39,685 bases of DNA, from positions 1 through 39,685 of the forward strand of contig NZ_JAAGNI010000057.1 of the NCBI RefSeq assembly GCF_010550605.1. Direction: 5' to 3'. The notes beneath the pieces were generated by a model that saw nothing but the letters and a program-made list of their open reading frames with translations, was not told the origin of the DNA and did no database searches. Position numbers and translations under genes: made by a program. Of the stretch, positions 1 to 9,784 are shown piece by piece (position 1 is the first letter of the stretch; every line of letters begins with the position of its first letter). The stretch comes from Streptomyces sp. SID9727 (GTDB lineage Bacteria; Actinomycetota; Actinomycetes; Streptomycetales; Streptomycetaceae).

Positions 1-1
1 C

Positions 2-2893
2 GCCGCCGCGCGCTGGACGGCCCGCCGGCTCGACGCCCGCAGGGACCGGCTCGCCGCGGAGCTGAAGCTCGGCCGGGCCGCCGAGGTGCTGCCCGAGCTG
101 ACCGCGCTCTGCGGCGAGCACCCCCTGGACGAACCCCTCCAGGCGCTCCGCCTGCGCGCCCTGCGCGACGCCGGGCGCACCGCGCAGGCCCTGGCCGCGT
201 ACGACGAGGTCCGCACCCTCATGGCGGACCGTCTGGGCACCGACCCGGGGCCCGAGCTGACCACTCTGTACGGGGAGCTGCTTCGGCAGGAGCCTCCGGC
301 CCCCGTGAAGGAGTCCGTCCCCCTGGGCAACCTCCGAGCCCGGCTCACCAGCTTCGTCGGCCGGGAGCGCGAGATGGAGGCCCTGCGCGGCGACCTCTCC
401 CGGGGAAGGCTGGTCACCCTGCTCGGGCCCGGCGGCGCCGGCAAGACGCGGCTCTCGCAGGAGGTCGCGGACACCGTCGACGCCGGCACCTGGCCGGACG
501 GCGTCTGGCTCGCCGAGCTGGCACCCGTGGACGACCCGGAGGCCGTGCCGGAGGCGGTGCTCGCCGCGCTCGGGGCCCGGGAGACCGTGCTGAGCGGGGC
601 CGGGTCCGGGGAGCTCCGGGCCGCCGAGCGGGCCTCCGGTGACGAGCGCGCGGCCGGTGAGTCGCTGGCCCGGCTCACCGAGTACTGCTCGCGCCGCCGC
701 ATGCTGCTCCTCCTCGACAACTGCGAGCACGTCATCGGTGCCGCCGCAGCCCTCGCCGACCATCTGCTGGCCCGCTGCCCCCGGCTCACCGTCCTCGCGA
801 CCAGCCGGGAACCCCTCGGCGTGCCGGGTGAGTCGGTCCGGCCCGTGGACCCGCTGCCGGACCCGACCGCGCTGCGCCTGCTCGCCGAGCGCGGCGCCGC
901 CGCCCGCCCCGGCTTCCGGGTGGACGCGGACGAGGCGACGGCGGCGGCCGCCGCCGAGATCTGCCGCCGCCTGGACGGCCTCCCGCTCGCCATCGAGCTC
1001 GCCGCGGCCCGGCTGCGGATGCTCACGCCGCAGCAGATCGCGGACCGGCTCGACGACCGCTTCCGCCTGCTGACCAGCGGCAGCCGGACCGTGCTGCCCC
1101 GCCAGCAGACCCTGCGGGCGGTCGTGGACTGGTCCTGGGAGCTGCTGGACGACGCGGAGCGGGTCACCCTGCGCCGCCTCTCCGTCTTCGCCGGCGGCTG
1201 CACCCTGGAGGCCGCCGAGGCCGTCTGCGCCGACACGCCCGGTGGGTCCGGCGAGGTGGCCCTCCTCCTCGGCTCGCTCGTGGACAAGTCGCTCGTGGTC
1301 GCCGCCCCGGCGGACGACGGCCGGATGCGCTACCGGCTCCTGGAGACCGTCGGCGAGTACGCGGCGGAGCGCCTGGAGGAGTCGGGCGAGCGGGACGCCG
1401 TGGAACGCCGGCACCTCGTGTTCTACCGCGAACTGGCCCGTACGACCGATCCGTTGCTGCGCGGCTCCGGACAGCTCGCCGCGATCAGGCTCCTGCAGCG
1501 CGAGTACGAGAACCTGCGCATCGCGCTGCGCCACGCCGTCGCCGCCCGCGACGAGCAGGAGGCGCTGTGCATGGTGCTGTCCCTGTCCTGGTACTGGCAG
1601 ATCCGCAATCTGCGCGGCGACGCCCTGCACTGGGCCGACGCGGCGGCGTCCCTCGGCCCCGACCCGTTCGCGGAGCCCGTACGGCCCGCGCCGTCCCTCC
1701 ACGACCGCTGCACCGACGCGCCCCCGCCCATGCGGCAGGAGCTGCTTGAGGAGGCCCGGCGGCAGGTGACCCTGATCCAGCTGGTCAGCATGGACCACGC
1801 GATGGACGAGTGGACGAACGAGGCCAGCATGGCCAGGCTGCGTGCCGTCGTCGCCACCTACCGGGCCGGCCAGCCGCAGACCTGCCGCAGCCCCGCCTCG
1901 CTCTGGTTCTACGCCGTGATGCTCACCGGCGGCGTCTCGGATCTGCGCCACCTGCTGGACGAAACGGTGCGCGGCGCGCGGGAGTTCGGTTACGAGTGGG
2001 AGCTGGCCGCGGCCCTCCAGATGCGGGCCAACGTGCTGGCCAACCGCCCCGACTGGGCCGGCGAGGCCCACCGGGACGCCGACGAGAGCCTGGCGATCTT
2101 CAGCAGGCTCGGCGACGACTGGGGCATCGCCGAGGCGATCTCCTCGCGCGGCGAGGCCAACGAGAAGCAGGGGGAGTACGCGCAAGCGGCCGAGGACTTC
2201 CAGGCCGCCATCCGCTCGGCCGAGAAGCTGGGCGCCCTGGCCCAGGTCTCCGTGCTCCGCGTCCGCCACGCCTCCGTGCTCACCGAGCTCGGCCGGGGCG
2301 ACGAGGGCGAGGCGATGATGCGCGAGGTGCTGGCCGACGAGCGCCAGACCGGGCACGAGGCGAGGCCCGCGGCGCGGCTGTTCCTCGCGATGTGGCTGGG
2401 CCGGTGCGGCCGGACCGACGAGGCGCGCGAGCAGTTCGCGCGCCTCCAGGAGGAGTTCGCGTCCGAGACCATGGCGGTCTTCGAGGGCTTCGTCCTCGGC
2501 GGCCTGGCCTGGCTGGACAACCAGGACGGTGAGTACGCCCGCGCGCTGGAGAAGAGCCGCCGGTCGCTGAAGGGCGTACGGGACCCGCTGACGCAGATGG
2601 TCGCGCCGCAGATGGCGGTGATCAACCTGGTCATCCTGGCCTGGGCGCTCGGCGGCCTCGGCGGCGAGGAGCGGGCCGGGACCGCGGCGCGGCTGCTGGG
2701 CGCCGGACGGGCGCACCTGCCCACGGGGCATTTCATGAACGCGATGGAGCGCGAGAACCTCGCCCGCGCCGAGGCGCTGGTGCGGGGCCGGCTCGGGGAC
2801 GCCGCCTACGAGGCCGCGTACGCCGAGGGCGGCGGCCTCTCCCTGGAGGAGGCCGCCGCCCTCGTGGACGCGGATCCCGAGCAGAACGCCTGA
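2..2893 (+). CDS. AfsR-like regulator: BTAD, NB-ARC ATPase and TPR (5'-truncated by window edge)
   Basis: The reading frame is open from the first bases, so the N-terminal DNA-binding part lies upstream of the window. The visible part begins inside a bacterial transcriptional activation domain (AELKLGRAAEVLPELTALC to about nt 290). An NB-ARC/STAND ATPase follows: P-loop GPGGAGKTRL near nt 425-455, Walker B RMLLLLDNCEH near nt 700, then TSREPLGVPGE and LDGLPLAIELAAAR. The last third (about nt 1400-2890) is TPR-like helical repeats. This order is that of large SARP regulators such as AfsR, ATP-dependent activators of secondary metabolism or export genes. A GTG at nt 86 is internal to BTAD and is not the start. 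The gene ends two bases before the convergent stop of the ABC permease. Its target is not known; the exporter next door has SARP-like repeats in its promoter. Family call is firm, target inferred. Confidence 0.9.
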   Translation, partial: AAARWTARRLDARRDRLAAELKLGRAAEVLPELTALCGEHPLDEPLQALRLRALRDAGRTAQALAAYDEVRTLMADRLGTDPGPELTTLYGELLRQEPPAPVKESVPLGNLRARLTSFVGREREMEALRGDLSRGRLVTLLGPGGAGKTRLSQEVADTVDAGTWPDGVWLAELAPVDDPEAVPEAVLAALGARETVLSGAGSGELRAAERASGDERAAGESLARLTEYCSRRRMLLLLDNCEHVIGAAAALADHLLARCPRLTVLATSREPLGVPGESVRPVDPLPDPTALRLLAERGAAARPGFRVDADEATAAAAAEICRRLDGLPLAIELAAARLRMLTPQQIADRLDDRFRLLTSGSRTVLPRQQTLRAVVDWSWELLDDAERVTLRRLSVFAGGCTLEAAEAVCADTPGGSGEVALLLGSLVDKSLVVAAPADDGRMRYRLLETVGEYAAERLEESGERDAVERRHLVFYRELARTTDPLLRGSGQLAAIRLLQREYENLRIALRHAVAARDEQEALCMVLSLSWYWQIRNLRGDALHWADAAASLGPDPFAEPVRPAPSLHDRCTDAPPPMRQELLEEARRQVTLIQLVSMDHAMDEWTNEASMARLRAVVATYRAGQPQTCRSPASLWFYAVMLTGGVSDLRHLLDETVRGAREFGYEWELAAALQMRANVLANRPDWAGEAHRDADESLAIFSRLGDDWGIAEAISSRGEANEKQGEYAQAAEDFQAAIRSAEKLGALAQVSVLRVRHASVLTELGRGDEGEAMMREVLADERQTGHEARPAARLFLAMWLGRCGRTDEAREQFARLQEEFASETMAVFEGFVLGGLAWLDNQDGEYARALEKSRRSLKGVRDPLTQMVAPQMAVINLVILAWALGGLGGEERAGTAARLLGAGRAHLPTGHFMNAMERENLARAEALVRGRLGDAAYEAAYAEGGGLSLEEAAALVDADPEQNA

Positions 2894-2895
2894 GG

Positions 2896-3749
2896 TCAGG
2901 ACTTCTTGCGGAACCTGGACACCGCGAGCGGAGCCACGACCGCCGTGATGACCACGGCCCAGCCGAGCGTCAGCCAGACCGAGTGGCCGAGCGAGGTGCC
3001 CATCATGAGCCCGCGTGCGGCATCCGCCAGGTTCGACAGCGGGTTGTAGTCGGTGAAGGACTGGAGCCAGCCGGGCATCGTCGTCGGCGGGGCGAAGATC
3101 GAGGAGCCGAACTGGAGCGGCATCATGACCAGCATCCCCATGCCCTGAACCGCCTGGGCCGTCTTCATGGCCAGGCCGAGCAGGATGAAGATCCACATGA
3201 TCGCGGCACCGAACGCGGCCGACAGGCCGATCGCCCCGATCAGGCCGAGCACCGAGCCGTGGAGCTGCATGCCGAGGGCGAAGCCCATGCCCAGCAGGAT
3301 GAGCGTGGCGACCATCATCCGGCCGAGCTCGACCACGATCTTGGCGATGAGCACCGAGGAGCGCGCGATCGGCATCGTGCGGAAGCGGTCCATGACCCCC
3401 TTGCGGAAGTCGTCGTTGACGCCGCTGCCGACGGCCATGGCGATGTTCATGCCCATCATCGCCATCAGGCCGGGGATCAGGTAGTTCAGGTACTCCTGCC
3501 GGCCGCCGCCCATGCTGCCGCCGACCGAGCCGCCGAAGACGTACACGAACAGCAGCACGAAGATGACGGGCATCAGCAGCGCGTCGAACATCGACTCCGG
3601 ATCCTTCTTGATCTGGAGCAGGTTGCGCCGGACCAGGGCCCCGATGTGGCGCAGGTTGTTCCGCAGTCCGATGGAGCCCTCGTCGTGGAGCTTCGTGGCC
3701 GGCGCGGAGACGGGCGTGTCGGTGGGGGTGGGCGTCAGAGTCGTCGTGC

Positions 3750-3753
<4 letters not shown>
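2896..3753 (-). CDS. ABC-2 type (DrrB-like) exporter permease
   Basis: This 285-residue integral membrane protein is the permease half of a drug or lipid ABC exporter of the DrrB/ABC-2 class. After a hydrophilic N-terminus of about 50 residues it has about six hydrophobic segments. The first is MPVIFVLLFVYVFGG, and a glycine/methionine-rich loop and the segment YLIPGLMAMMGMNIAMAVG follow. The ABC-2 consensus stretch with VMDRFRTMPIARSSVLIAKI is clear. The ATG overlaps the stop of the ATPase gene (ATGA, 4 bp), so the two are translationally coupled and form one transporter. Substrate cannot be read from sequence. Export of a natural product or toxic compound is the usual role of such pairs beside regulators. 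It is convergent with the AfsR-like gene with almost no intergenic space. Confidence 0.9.
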
Positions 3754-4760
<1,007 letters not shown>

Positions 4761-4783
4761 GCCGACTATCAGACCAGCCGCCA

Positions 4784-4843
4784 CCGACAGGCCGCCGACA
4801 GCCGGCCGACAGCCCGCTCGACCCCGCCGACAACGGCCGACAG
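4784..4843 (-). promoter_or_regulatory. Helically phased CTGTCGG heptamer array at ABC exporter promoter (SARP-box-like)
   Basis: Read on the minus strand, CTGTCGG occurs exactly at 4790-4784, 4801-4795 and 4812-4806, a period of 11 bp. A one-base variant (TTGTCGG) lies at 4833-4827 and a fourth exact copy at 4843-4837. The three proximal copies cover the -35 zone of the exporter if GATAGT (4770-4765) is its -10. SARP regulators (ActII-ORF4, DnrI, AfsR) bind heptamer direct repeats spaced by 11 bp over the -35. An AfsR-like gene lies just beyond the exporter. The repeats are seen directly; their binding by that regulator is inference. The distal copy overlaps the panB terminator arm. Confidence 0.6.
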
Positions 4844-4874
4844 CCCGCCGATGGGGGAAGTCGGCGGGCTGTCG
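4838..4874 (-). terminator. panB terminator hairpin
   Basis: A perfect 14-bp inverted repeat (CGACAGCCCGCCGA at 4838-4851 and its complement at 4861-4874, 9-nt loop) lies 42 bp downstream of the panB stop. There is no U-tract, as is usual in Streptomyces. It isolates panB from the exporter promoter. Confidence 0.8.
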
Positions 4875-4915
4875 TCGTTACCGGTGGTGGTCGTCGGGGG
4901 TGTACCCCTGCGGCC

Positions 4916-5800
4916 TCAGTGGAAGGTGTGCTCCGGGGCCGGGAACGTGCCGCCGACGACCTCCTCCGCGTACGCCTTCGCGGCGTCGCCGAGGATCTGC
5001 CGCAGGTCGGCGTACTGCTTGGTGAAGCGCGGCACCTTGCCGCCGGTCAGCCCGACCATGTCGGTGTAGACCAGCACCTGGGCGTCGGTCTCCGGCCCCG
5101 CGCCGATCCCGATGGTCGGGATGTGGAGGGTGCGGGTGACCTCGGCGGCCAGTTCGGCCGGTACGAGCTCCAGGACGACGGCGAAGGCGCCCGCGTCCTG
5201 CACGGCCTTGGCGTCGCGCAGCATCTGCTGGGCGGCCTCCTCGCCCCGGCCCTGGACCCGGTAGCCCATCGCGTTGACGGACTGCGGGGTCAGGCCGATG
5301 TGGGCCATGACCGGGATGCCGGCGTCGACCAGCAGCTTGATCTGCTCGTGGCTGCGCTCGCCGCCCTCCAGCTTGACCGCGCCGACACCGGACTCCTTGA
5401 TGAGCCGGGTGGCGTTGCGCAGGGCCTGGACCGGGCTCTCCTGGTACGCCCCGAAGGGGAGGTCCGCGACGATCAGGGCGCGCTTGGTGCCCCGGACGAC
5501 GGCGGCGGACAGGATGGCGATCTCGTCCATCGTGACGGGCACGGTGGTCTCGTAGCCGAGGTGGCAGTTGCCCATGGAGTCGCCGACGAGCATGACCGGG
5601 ATGCCGGCCTCGTCGAAGACGGACGCGGTCATCGCGTCGTAGGCGGTGAGCATGGGCCACTTCTCACCGCGCGCGGTGGCGGCGGCGATGTCGTGGACGG
5701 TGACCCGGCGGTTGCTCTTGCCCCCGTACAGCGCCTTGCTGCTGTCGGAGGGGGCACCCGCGGGGGTGACGGACTGGTTCTGCGCAGCCTGAAGCGACAT
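4916..5800 (-). CDS. panB: 3-methyl-2-oxobutanoate hydroxymethyltransferase (PanB)
   Basis: PanB transfers a hydroxymethyl group from 5,10-methylene-tetrahydrofolate to 2-oxoisovalerate, giving ketopantoate. This is the first committed step of pantothenate and CoA synthesis in the cytoplasm. The TIM-barrel signatures are all present: [37 protein letters not shown] (metal-binding Asp), [24 protein letters not shown] and [19 protein letters not shown]. The protein of 294 residues includes about 30 extra N-terminal residues relative to E. coli PanB. ATG 5800 is preferred over ATG 5821 because AAGGAG lies nine bases upstream of it. The gene stands alone, divergent from the MFS pump and closed by a strong hairpin. 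Confidence 0.96.
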   Translation of the reverse strand: MSLQAAQNQSVTPAGAPSDSSKALYGGKSNRRVTVHDIAAATARGEKWPMLTAYDAMTASVFDEAGIPVMLVGDSMGNCHLGYETTVPVTMDEIAILSAAVVRGTKRALIVADLPFGAYQESPVQALRNATRLIKESGVGAVKLEGGERSHEQIKLLVDAGIPVMAHIGLTPQSVNAMGYRVQGRGEEAAQQMLRDAKAVQDAGAFAVVLELVPAELAAEVTRTLHIPTIGIGAGPETDAQVLVYTDMVGLTGGKVPRFTKQYADLRQILGDAAKAYAEEVVGGTFPAPEHTFH

Positions 5801-5931
5801 GGCAGGTGGCTCCTTCGTCATCTCGAGGCGCCCTGACGGCGTCCCCGGACCGCTTCCATGGTGGCATCCCGGAGCCGGTCGCGGGAAGTGGGCCGCGCGA
5901 CCGGGCCCGCGGGCCTGCCCTTGGTGGAATA

Positions 5932-5956
5932 TTTACAATACGAGACGGTCCCGTAT
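5932..5956 (+). promoter_or_regulatory. Probable TetR operator in the promoter of the MFS pump
   Basis: The 19-bp near-perfect palindrome ATACGAGACGGTCCCGTAT (5938-5956, eight of nine pairs match) lies 24 bp before the pump ATG. TTTACA at 5932-5937 touches its left edge and could be a -35; the -10 would then fall at about 5954-5960 and is poor. The size and position suit a TetR dimer blocking the promoter. The TetR-family gene follows the pump. Confidence 0.6.
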
Positions 5957-5980
5957 CGGAATCCGGTTAAGCTGCTCGCC

Positions 5981-7585
5981 ATGTCCACAGCCTCCGGCGC
6001 TCCCGCCGTATCCCGCATACCGGAGGCGGTCCACCGCCGCCGCTGGGCGATTCTCGTGGTCCTGATGTTCAGCCTGCTCATCGTGGTGCTGGACAACTCG
6101 ATCCTGAACGTCGCCGTCAAGACGATCGCCTCCCCTTCGCCCACGGGCATCGGCGCCACCCAGAGCGAGCTGGAGTGGGCGATCAACTCCTACACGCTCG
6201 TCTTCGCCGGCCTGCTCTTCACCGCCGGTCTGCTGGGCGACCGCCTCGGCCGCAAGAAGATCCTGCTCTTCGGCATCACCCTCTTCGGCATCGGCTCGGC
6301 CCTCGCCGCCCTGTCCGACTCGCCCGGCCAGCTCATCACCTGGCGCGCCTTGATGGGCTTCGGCGCCGCCTTCGTCATGCCGGCCACACTCGCCGTGCTG
6401 ATGAACGTCTTCGAGCGCGACGAGCAGCCCAAGGCGATCGGCATCTGGGCCGGCAGCGTCGGCCTCGGCATCGCGATCGGCCCGATCACCGGCGGCCTGC
6501 TCCTCGAACACTTCTGGTGGGGCTCGATCTTCCTGGTCAACGTCCCCGTGGTGATCATCGCCCTGGTCGCTATGGTCCTGCTGGTGCCGGACTCGAAGGA
6601 CCCGCGGCCCGGCCGGCTCGACCCGCTCGGCGTGGTGCTCTCCATCATCGGCCTGGTGCTGCTCGTGTACGGCATCATCCGGGGCGGCGAGCTCGCCGAC
6701 TTCACCGACGTCACCGTCCTCCTCCCGGTCATCGGCGGCCTCGCCGTCCTGGTGGTCTTCGTCCTCCACGAGAAGCGCAGCGCCAGCCCGGCCATAGACA
6801 TCTCGTACTTCCGGAAGCCCGCGTTCTCCGCCGCCGTCGCCTCGATCGCGCTGGTCTTCTTCGCGCTGATGGGCGTCACCTTCTTCTCCGCCTTCTACAT
6901 GCAGAGCGTCCGCGGCTGGAGCGCCCTCCAGTCCGGGCTGCTGATCCTGCCGCTGGCCGTGGCCCAGATGGTCTTCGCGCCCCGTGCCCGGATCGTCGTC
7001 GCCCGCTTCGGCGCCCGCGCCGTCTGCACGGCGGGCATGCTGGCCGTCGCCCTCGGCCTGGCCGCCTTCGCCCTCTTCGACGCCGACACGCCCGTCTGGG
7101 TGATGTGCGTCGTCTTCTTCGTCCAGGGCACCGGCATGGCCCATGTCATGCCGCCGGTCACCGTCGCCGTGATGCAGGCGCTGCCGCGCGAGAAGGCGGG
7201 CTCCGGCTCGGCCGTCAACAACACGTTCCGCCAGGTCGGCGGCGCGCTCGGGATCGCCGTGCTCGGCTCGGTGCTGTCCACCGTCTACCGGGGCGACATC
7301 GAGGACCACCTCGGCGCGCTGCCCTCCGGGGCCCGGGACGCGGCGGGGGAGTCCGTCGAGGCCACCCTCGCCATCGCGGAGAAGCTGGGCCCCCGGGGCG
7401 CCCCGCTGGTGACCGCCGCGCACGACGCCTTCATGAGCGCCATGCACGTCACGGCCCTCGGCTCGGCCGCCGTCGCCCTCGTCGGCACGGTCGTCGTCGC
7501 CCTGTGGCTGCCGGGCCGCGAGCCCGCCGCGCCCCGGTCCGTACGCGAGGAGGAGCGCCCCGCTCCGGCGGGCGCCGGACGGTGA
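5981..7585 (+). CDS. DHA2-family MFS multidrug efflux transporter (EmrB/QacA type)
   Basis: This 534-residue membrane protein is a proton-coupled drug exporter of the 14-helix DHA2 family. The first helix motif is [18 protein letters not shown] (motif D1). Motif A is [15 protein letters not shown], and motif C is in the fifth helix ([15 protein letters not shown]). A second half follows after about residue 220, and the C-terminal tail is hydrophilic. ATG 5981 starts at the residues expected before the first helix. Upstream in-frame codons would run through the palindromic operator and promoter, so a longer start is unlikely. A perfect 18-bp terminator stem separates it from the downstream TetR gene. 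Substrate is unknown; self-protection or biocide export is typical. The TetR product is its likely repressor. Confidence 0.92.
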   Translation: MSTASGAPAVSRIPEAVHRRRWAILVVLMFSLLIVVLDNSILNVAVKTIASPSPTGIGATQSELEWAINSYTLVFAGLLFTAGLLGDRLGRKKILLFGITLFGIGSALAALSDSPGQLITWRALMGFGAAFVMPATLAVLMNVFERDEQPKAIGIWAGSVGLGIAIGPITGGLLLEHFWWGSIFLVNVPVVIIALVAMVLLVPDSKDPRPGRLDPLGVVLSIIGLVLLVYGIIRGGELADFTDVTVLLPVIGGLAVLVVFVLHEKRSASPAIDISYFRKPAFSAAVASIALVFFALMGVTFFSAFYMQSVRGWSALQSGLLILPLAVAQMVFAPRARIVVARFGARAVCTAGMLAVALGLAAFALFDADTPVWVMCVVFFVQGTGMAHVMPPVTVAVMQALPREKAGSGSAVNNTFRQVGGALGIAVLGSVLSTVYRGDIEDHLGALPSGARDAAGESVEATLAIAEKLGPRGAPLVTAAHDAFMSAMHVTALGSAAVALVGTVVVALWLPGREPAAPRSVREEERPAPAGAGR

Positions 7586-7597
7586 CGTCCGGCTGAA

Positions 7598-7646
7598 CCT
7601 TACGGGTGAACCGGGTCGTGTCGCGCGGCCCGGTTCACCCGTAAGG
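7598..7646 (+). terminator. Strong terminator after the MFS pump
   Basis: A perfect 18-bp inverted repeat, CCTTACGGGTGAACCGGG at 7598-7615 and its complement at 7629-7646, with a 13-nt loop. It starts 12 bp after the pump stop, so the TetR gene probably has its own promoter. Confidence 0.88.
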
Positions 7647-7698
7647 GCCGCCCCTCTTCCGCGTCGGCGAGAATCGGGGGCGGCGAAAGGTGGTCTCA

Positions 7699-8361
7699 GT
7701 GCAGGATCAGGCACCGGACGAGCGGTCCGGCGAGGTTCCCGGCCCTCCGGAACCCGGCGACGACTCCGAGCCGCGCCGGGGGCGGCCGCGCAGCGCCGCC
7801 GCCGAGGCGGCCATCCTGGACGCCGTCGTGGAGCTGCTGGAGGCCGGTGAACCCCTGGCCGCGCTCTCCATCGAGCGCATCGCCCGCACCGCCGGGGTCG
7901 GCAAGGCCACCATCTACCGGCGCTGGGCGGGCAAGGAGGAGCTCTTCGTCGACGTACTCCGCGCCATCGAGCCCCCGGAACCCGAGGTCTCCGGCACCGG
8001 CGGCCTGGGCGACCTGCGCCTCCTGCTCGAATCCATGCGCAAACGCGGCCTCGCCCAGCGCTCCTCCGCCCTGCTGCACAACGTGTTCGCGCAGATGAAG
8101 AGCCATCCCAAGCTGTGGCACGAGTACCAGTGCAACGTGATCGCCCCCCGCCGCCTCGCCATGGTCGCCGCCGTCCGGCGCGCCGTCGAGGCGGGCGAGC
8201 TGCGGGACGACACGGACGTGGAGCTGATGGACGACCTGTTCCTCGGCCCCATGCTCGTACGCACCATCCACCGGCCCGACGCGCCGCTGCCCGAGGACCT
8301 CGCCGACCGCATCATCGCCCTGGCGCTGGAGGGCCTGGCGCCGCGGCGCGGACCCATGTGA
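7699..8361 (+). CDS. TetR-family transcriptional repressor, likely of the upstream MFS pump
   Basis: This protein of about 220 residues has a TetR N-terminal helix-turn-helix: AAILDAVVELLEAG, then LSIERIARTAGVGKATIYRRW, with the classic ATIYRRW recognition helix. The ligand-binding C-terminal domain looks like the TetR_C_16 class (VELMDDLFLGPMLVRTIH). The GTG at 7699 is preferred because GAAAGG ends eight bases before it; GTG 7690 overlaps that ribosome binding site. The order pump, terminator, regulator on the same strand and the palindrome at 5938-5956 suggest local control of the pump. Ligand and autoregulation are unknown; I see no second copy of the palindrome before this gene. Confidence 0.9.
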   Translation: MQDQAPDERSGEVPGPPEPGDDSEPRRGRPRSAAAEAAILDAVVELLEAGEPLAALSIERIARTAGVGKATIYRRWAGKEELFVDVLRAIEPPEPEVSGTGGLGDLRLLLESMRKRGLAQRSSALLHNVFAQMKSHPKLWHEYQCNVIAPRRLAMVAAVRRAVEAGELRDDTDVELMDDLFLGPMLVRTIHRPDAPLPEDLADRIIALALEGLAPRRGPM

Positions 8362-8526
8362 TCGTTTCGTCACAGACGCCGCGATCCGCCTCTCCTCCGG
8401 AACTGCCGGAGCCGCCTCCCACGTCCTTGTGGCAGTACGACCGCCACAGGCGGCAGGAAAGGCATCGCGCATCCCCTAGGGTCGGGGGCGCGGCGATGTG
8501 TACGGCAAGGCAGTGAGGACAGCGCG

Positions 8527-9555
8527 ATGGTGCAGGCGTACAGGGCGGACACCGGGAACGGCGTAGGACCGCAGCGCACCGGCTCCCGCTTCCGGGACCT
8601 GCGCGACAGACTCGCCCGGACCTTCCGGGACCCCGGCGTCTGGCGGCGCGGGATCGTCCTGGCCTGCTGGTCGCTCCTGCTGACCCTCGTGATGGCCTTC
8701 CACGCCCAGATCCCCAACACCATCGGCAACCTGGGCAGCCTCACCGAGACGTTCCTGCCGTGGTGCGGCGTGCTGATCCCGCTGCTGCTGGTCCTGGGCC
8801 TGGTGCGCCGCTCGGCGACCGCCCTGGTGGCGCTCGTGCTGCCGGTCGTGGTCTGGCTCAACATGTTCGGCGGCCTGTTCTTCGACAAGTCGGGCGCCGG
8901 CGGTGACCTCACGGTCGCCACGCACAACGTCAACGCCGACAACCCCGACCCGGCCGCCACCGCCGACCAGGTCGCGGGCTCCGGCGCGGACGTCGTCGCC
9001 CTCCAGGAGCTGCCCGCCGGCAAGGTGGCGGCGTACGAGAAGGCGCTCGCCGGCCGCTTCCGGTACCACTCCGTGCAGGGCACCGTGGGGCTCTGGAGCA
9101 AGTACCCGCTGAGCGACACCCGGCCGGTGGACCTGAAGATGGGCTGGGTCCGCGCGATGCGGACCACCGTCGCGACGCCCGAGGGCCCCCTCGCGGTCTA
9201 CGTGGCGCACCTGCCGTCCGTACGGGTCAAGCTGCACGCCGGCTTCACCGCCAACCAGCGCGACCAGAGCGCCGACGCCCTCGGCAAGGCCATCTCCCAC
9301 GAACCGCTCGCCCGGGTGGCCCTGCTCGGCGACCTCAACGGCACGATGAACGACCGCGCCCTCAAGGCGGTCACCTCGCAGCTGCGCTCCACCCAGGGCG
9401 CGGCGGGCGACGGCTTCGGGTTCAGCTGGCCCGCGAAGTTCCCGATGGCCCGGATCGACCAGATCCTGGTCAAGGGCGTCGAGCCGAAGTCCTCCTGGTC
9501 GCTCCCGGCCACCGGCAGCGACCACCTCCCGATCGCCGCCCGCGTCGCACTCTGA
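8527..9555 (+). CDS. Membrane-anchored endonuclease/exonuclease/phosphatase family protein
   Basis: The 342-residue protein has three hydrophobic segments between residues about 40 and 120 (IVLACWSLLLTLVMAF, VLIPLLLVLGLV, ALVALVLPVVVWLNMFGG). An EEP-fold domain, probably extracytoplasmic, follows. Its motifs are LTVATHNVNADN, DVVALQELP (metal-binding Glu), LLGDLNGTMND (catalytic Asp/Asn), RIDQILV and the terminal GSDHLPIAARV (Asp-His). The family hydrolyses phosphodiesters in DNA, sphingomyelin or phosphoinositides; the membrane form in actinomycetes has no settled substrate. GAGGA seven bases before ATG 8527 supports the start. It stands between the TetR gene and a second pump with no sign of an operon. 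Confidence 0.88.
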   Translation: MVQAYRADTGNGVGPQRTGSRFRDLRDRLARTFRDPGVWRRGIVLACWSLLLTLVMAFHAQIPNTIGNLGSLTETFLPWCGVLIPLLLVLGLVRRSATALVALVLPVVVWLNMFGGLFFDKSGAGGDLTVATHNVNADNPDPAATADQVAGSGADVVALQELPAGKVAAYEKALAGRFRYHSVQGTVGLWSKYPLSDTRPVDLKMGWVRAMRTTVATPEGPLAVYVAHLPSVRVKLHAGFTANQRDQSADALGKAISHEPLARVALLGDLNGTMNDRALKAVTSQLRSTQGAAGDGFGFSWPAKFPMARIDQILVKGVEPKSSWSLPATGSDHLPIAARVAL

Positions 9556-9590
9556 CGCAACGGGCCGTTCGTCCGGCGCAACGGGCCGTT
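9556..9590 (+). repeat. Two direct copies of a 14-mer holding an 11-bp palindrome, 21-bp period
   Basis: CGCAACGGGCCGTT occurs at 9556-9569 and 9577-9590. Each copy contains the palindrome AACGGGCCGTT, so two dyads sit exactly two helical turns apart. They follow directly on the stop codon of the preceding gene and lie 215-249 bp before the next pump gene. This layout suits cooperative binding of two dimers, or they could be weak terminator stems. Confidence 0.6.
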
Positions 9591-9620
9591 TACCGGATGG
9601 CACCATTCCTCTGAGAGACT

Positions 9621-9639
9621 TTGTTCCGTACAGGAACAA
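9621..9639 (+). promoter_or_regulatory. Palindromic operator candidate upstream of the DHA1 pump
   Basis: TTGTTCCGTACAGGAACAA is a perfect 7-bp inverted repeat around a 5-bp centre. It lies 165 bp before the pump ATG in an AT-richer pocket (CTGAGAGACTTTGTTCC), where a promoter is most likely. No adjacent regulator gene is obvious, so the binding protein would act in trans. A transcript hairpin is the alternative. Confidence 0.5.
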
Positions 9640-9640
9640 G

Positions 9641-9784
9641 GTCGCCGGCGACGAGGCCGGTCCGCCGCCCTGCGCCCCGCCGACCGGCGGACCGCGCGGG
9701 CGTGCGTACGACCACGTTTCCTCCCGCCCCCTCCGCACGTCCGCAGGCCCCGACCGGGTCTCGCCGGGCTGCGGCGGGGGCCTG
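9641..9784 (+). promoter_or_regulatory. Structured 5' leader of the DHA1 pump (possible attenuator)
   Basis: The leader contains a perfect 12-bp palindrome GTCGCCGGCGAC (9641-9652). A 9-bp stem pairs GGTCCGCCG (9659-9667) with 9685-9693. A further 8-bp stem pairs CAGGCCCC (9744-9751) with 9777-9784, ending six bases before the AAAGG ribosome binding site. A short ORF (9702-9785) runs through the last stem. Such leaders control actinomycete drug-efflux genes by ribosome stalling; here that role is inference. Confidence 0.45.

Noticed and set aside
5933..7714. A 593-codon minus-strand frame opposite the MFS pump
   Set aside because: Shadow frame; low-complexity Asp/Glu/Gly/His/Gln composition, while the plus strand encodes a clear transporter.
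8390..8455. Small inverted repeats (CTCCGG/CCGGAG, TGTGGC/GCCACA) after the TetR gene
   Set aside because: Six-bp stems are expected by chance at this GC content; one may be a weak terminator but I cannot support it.
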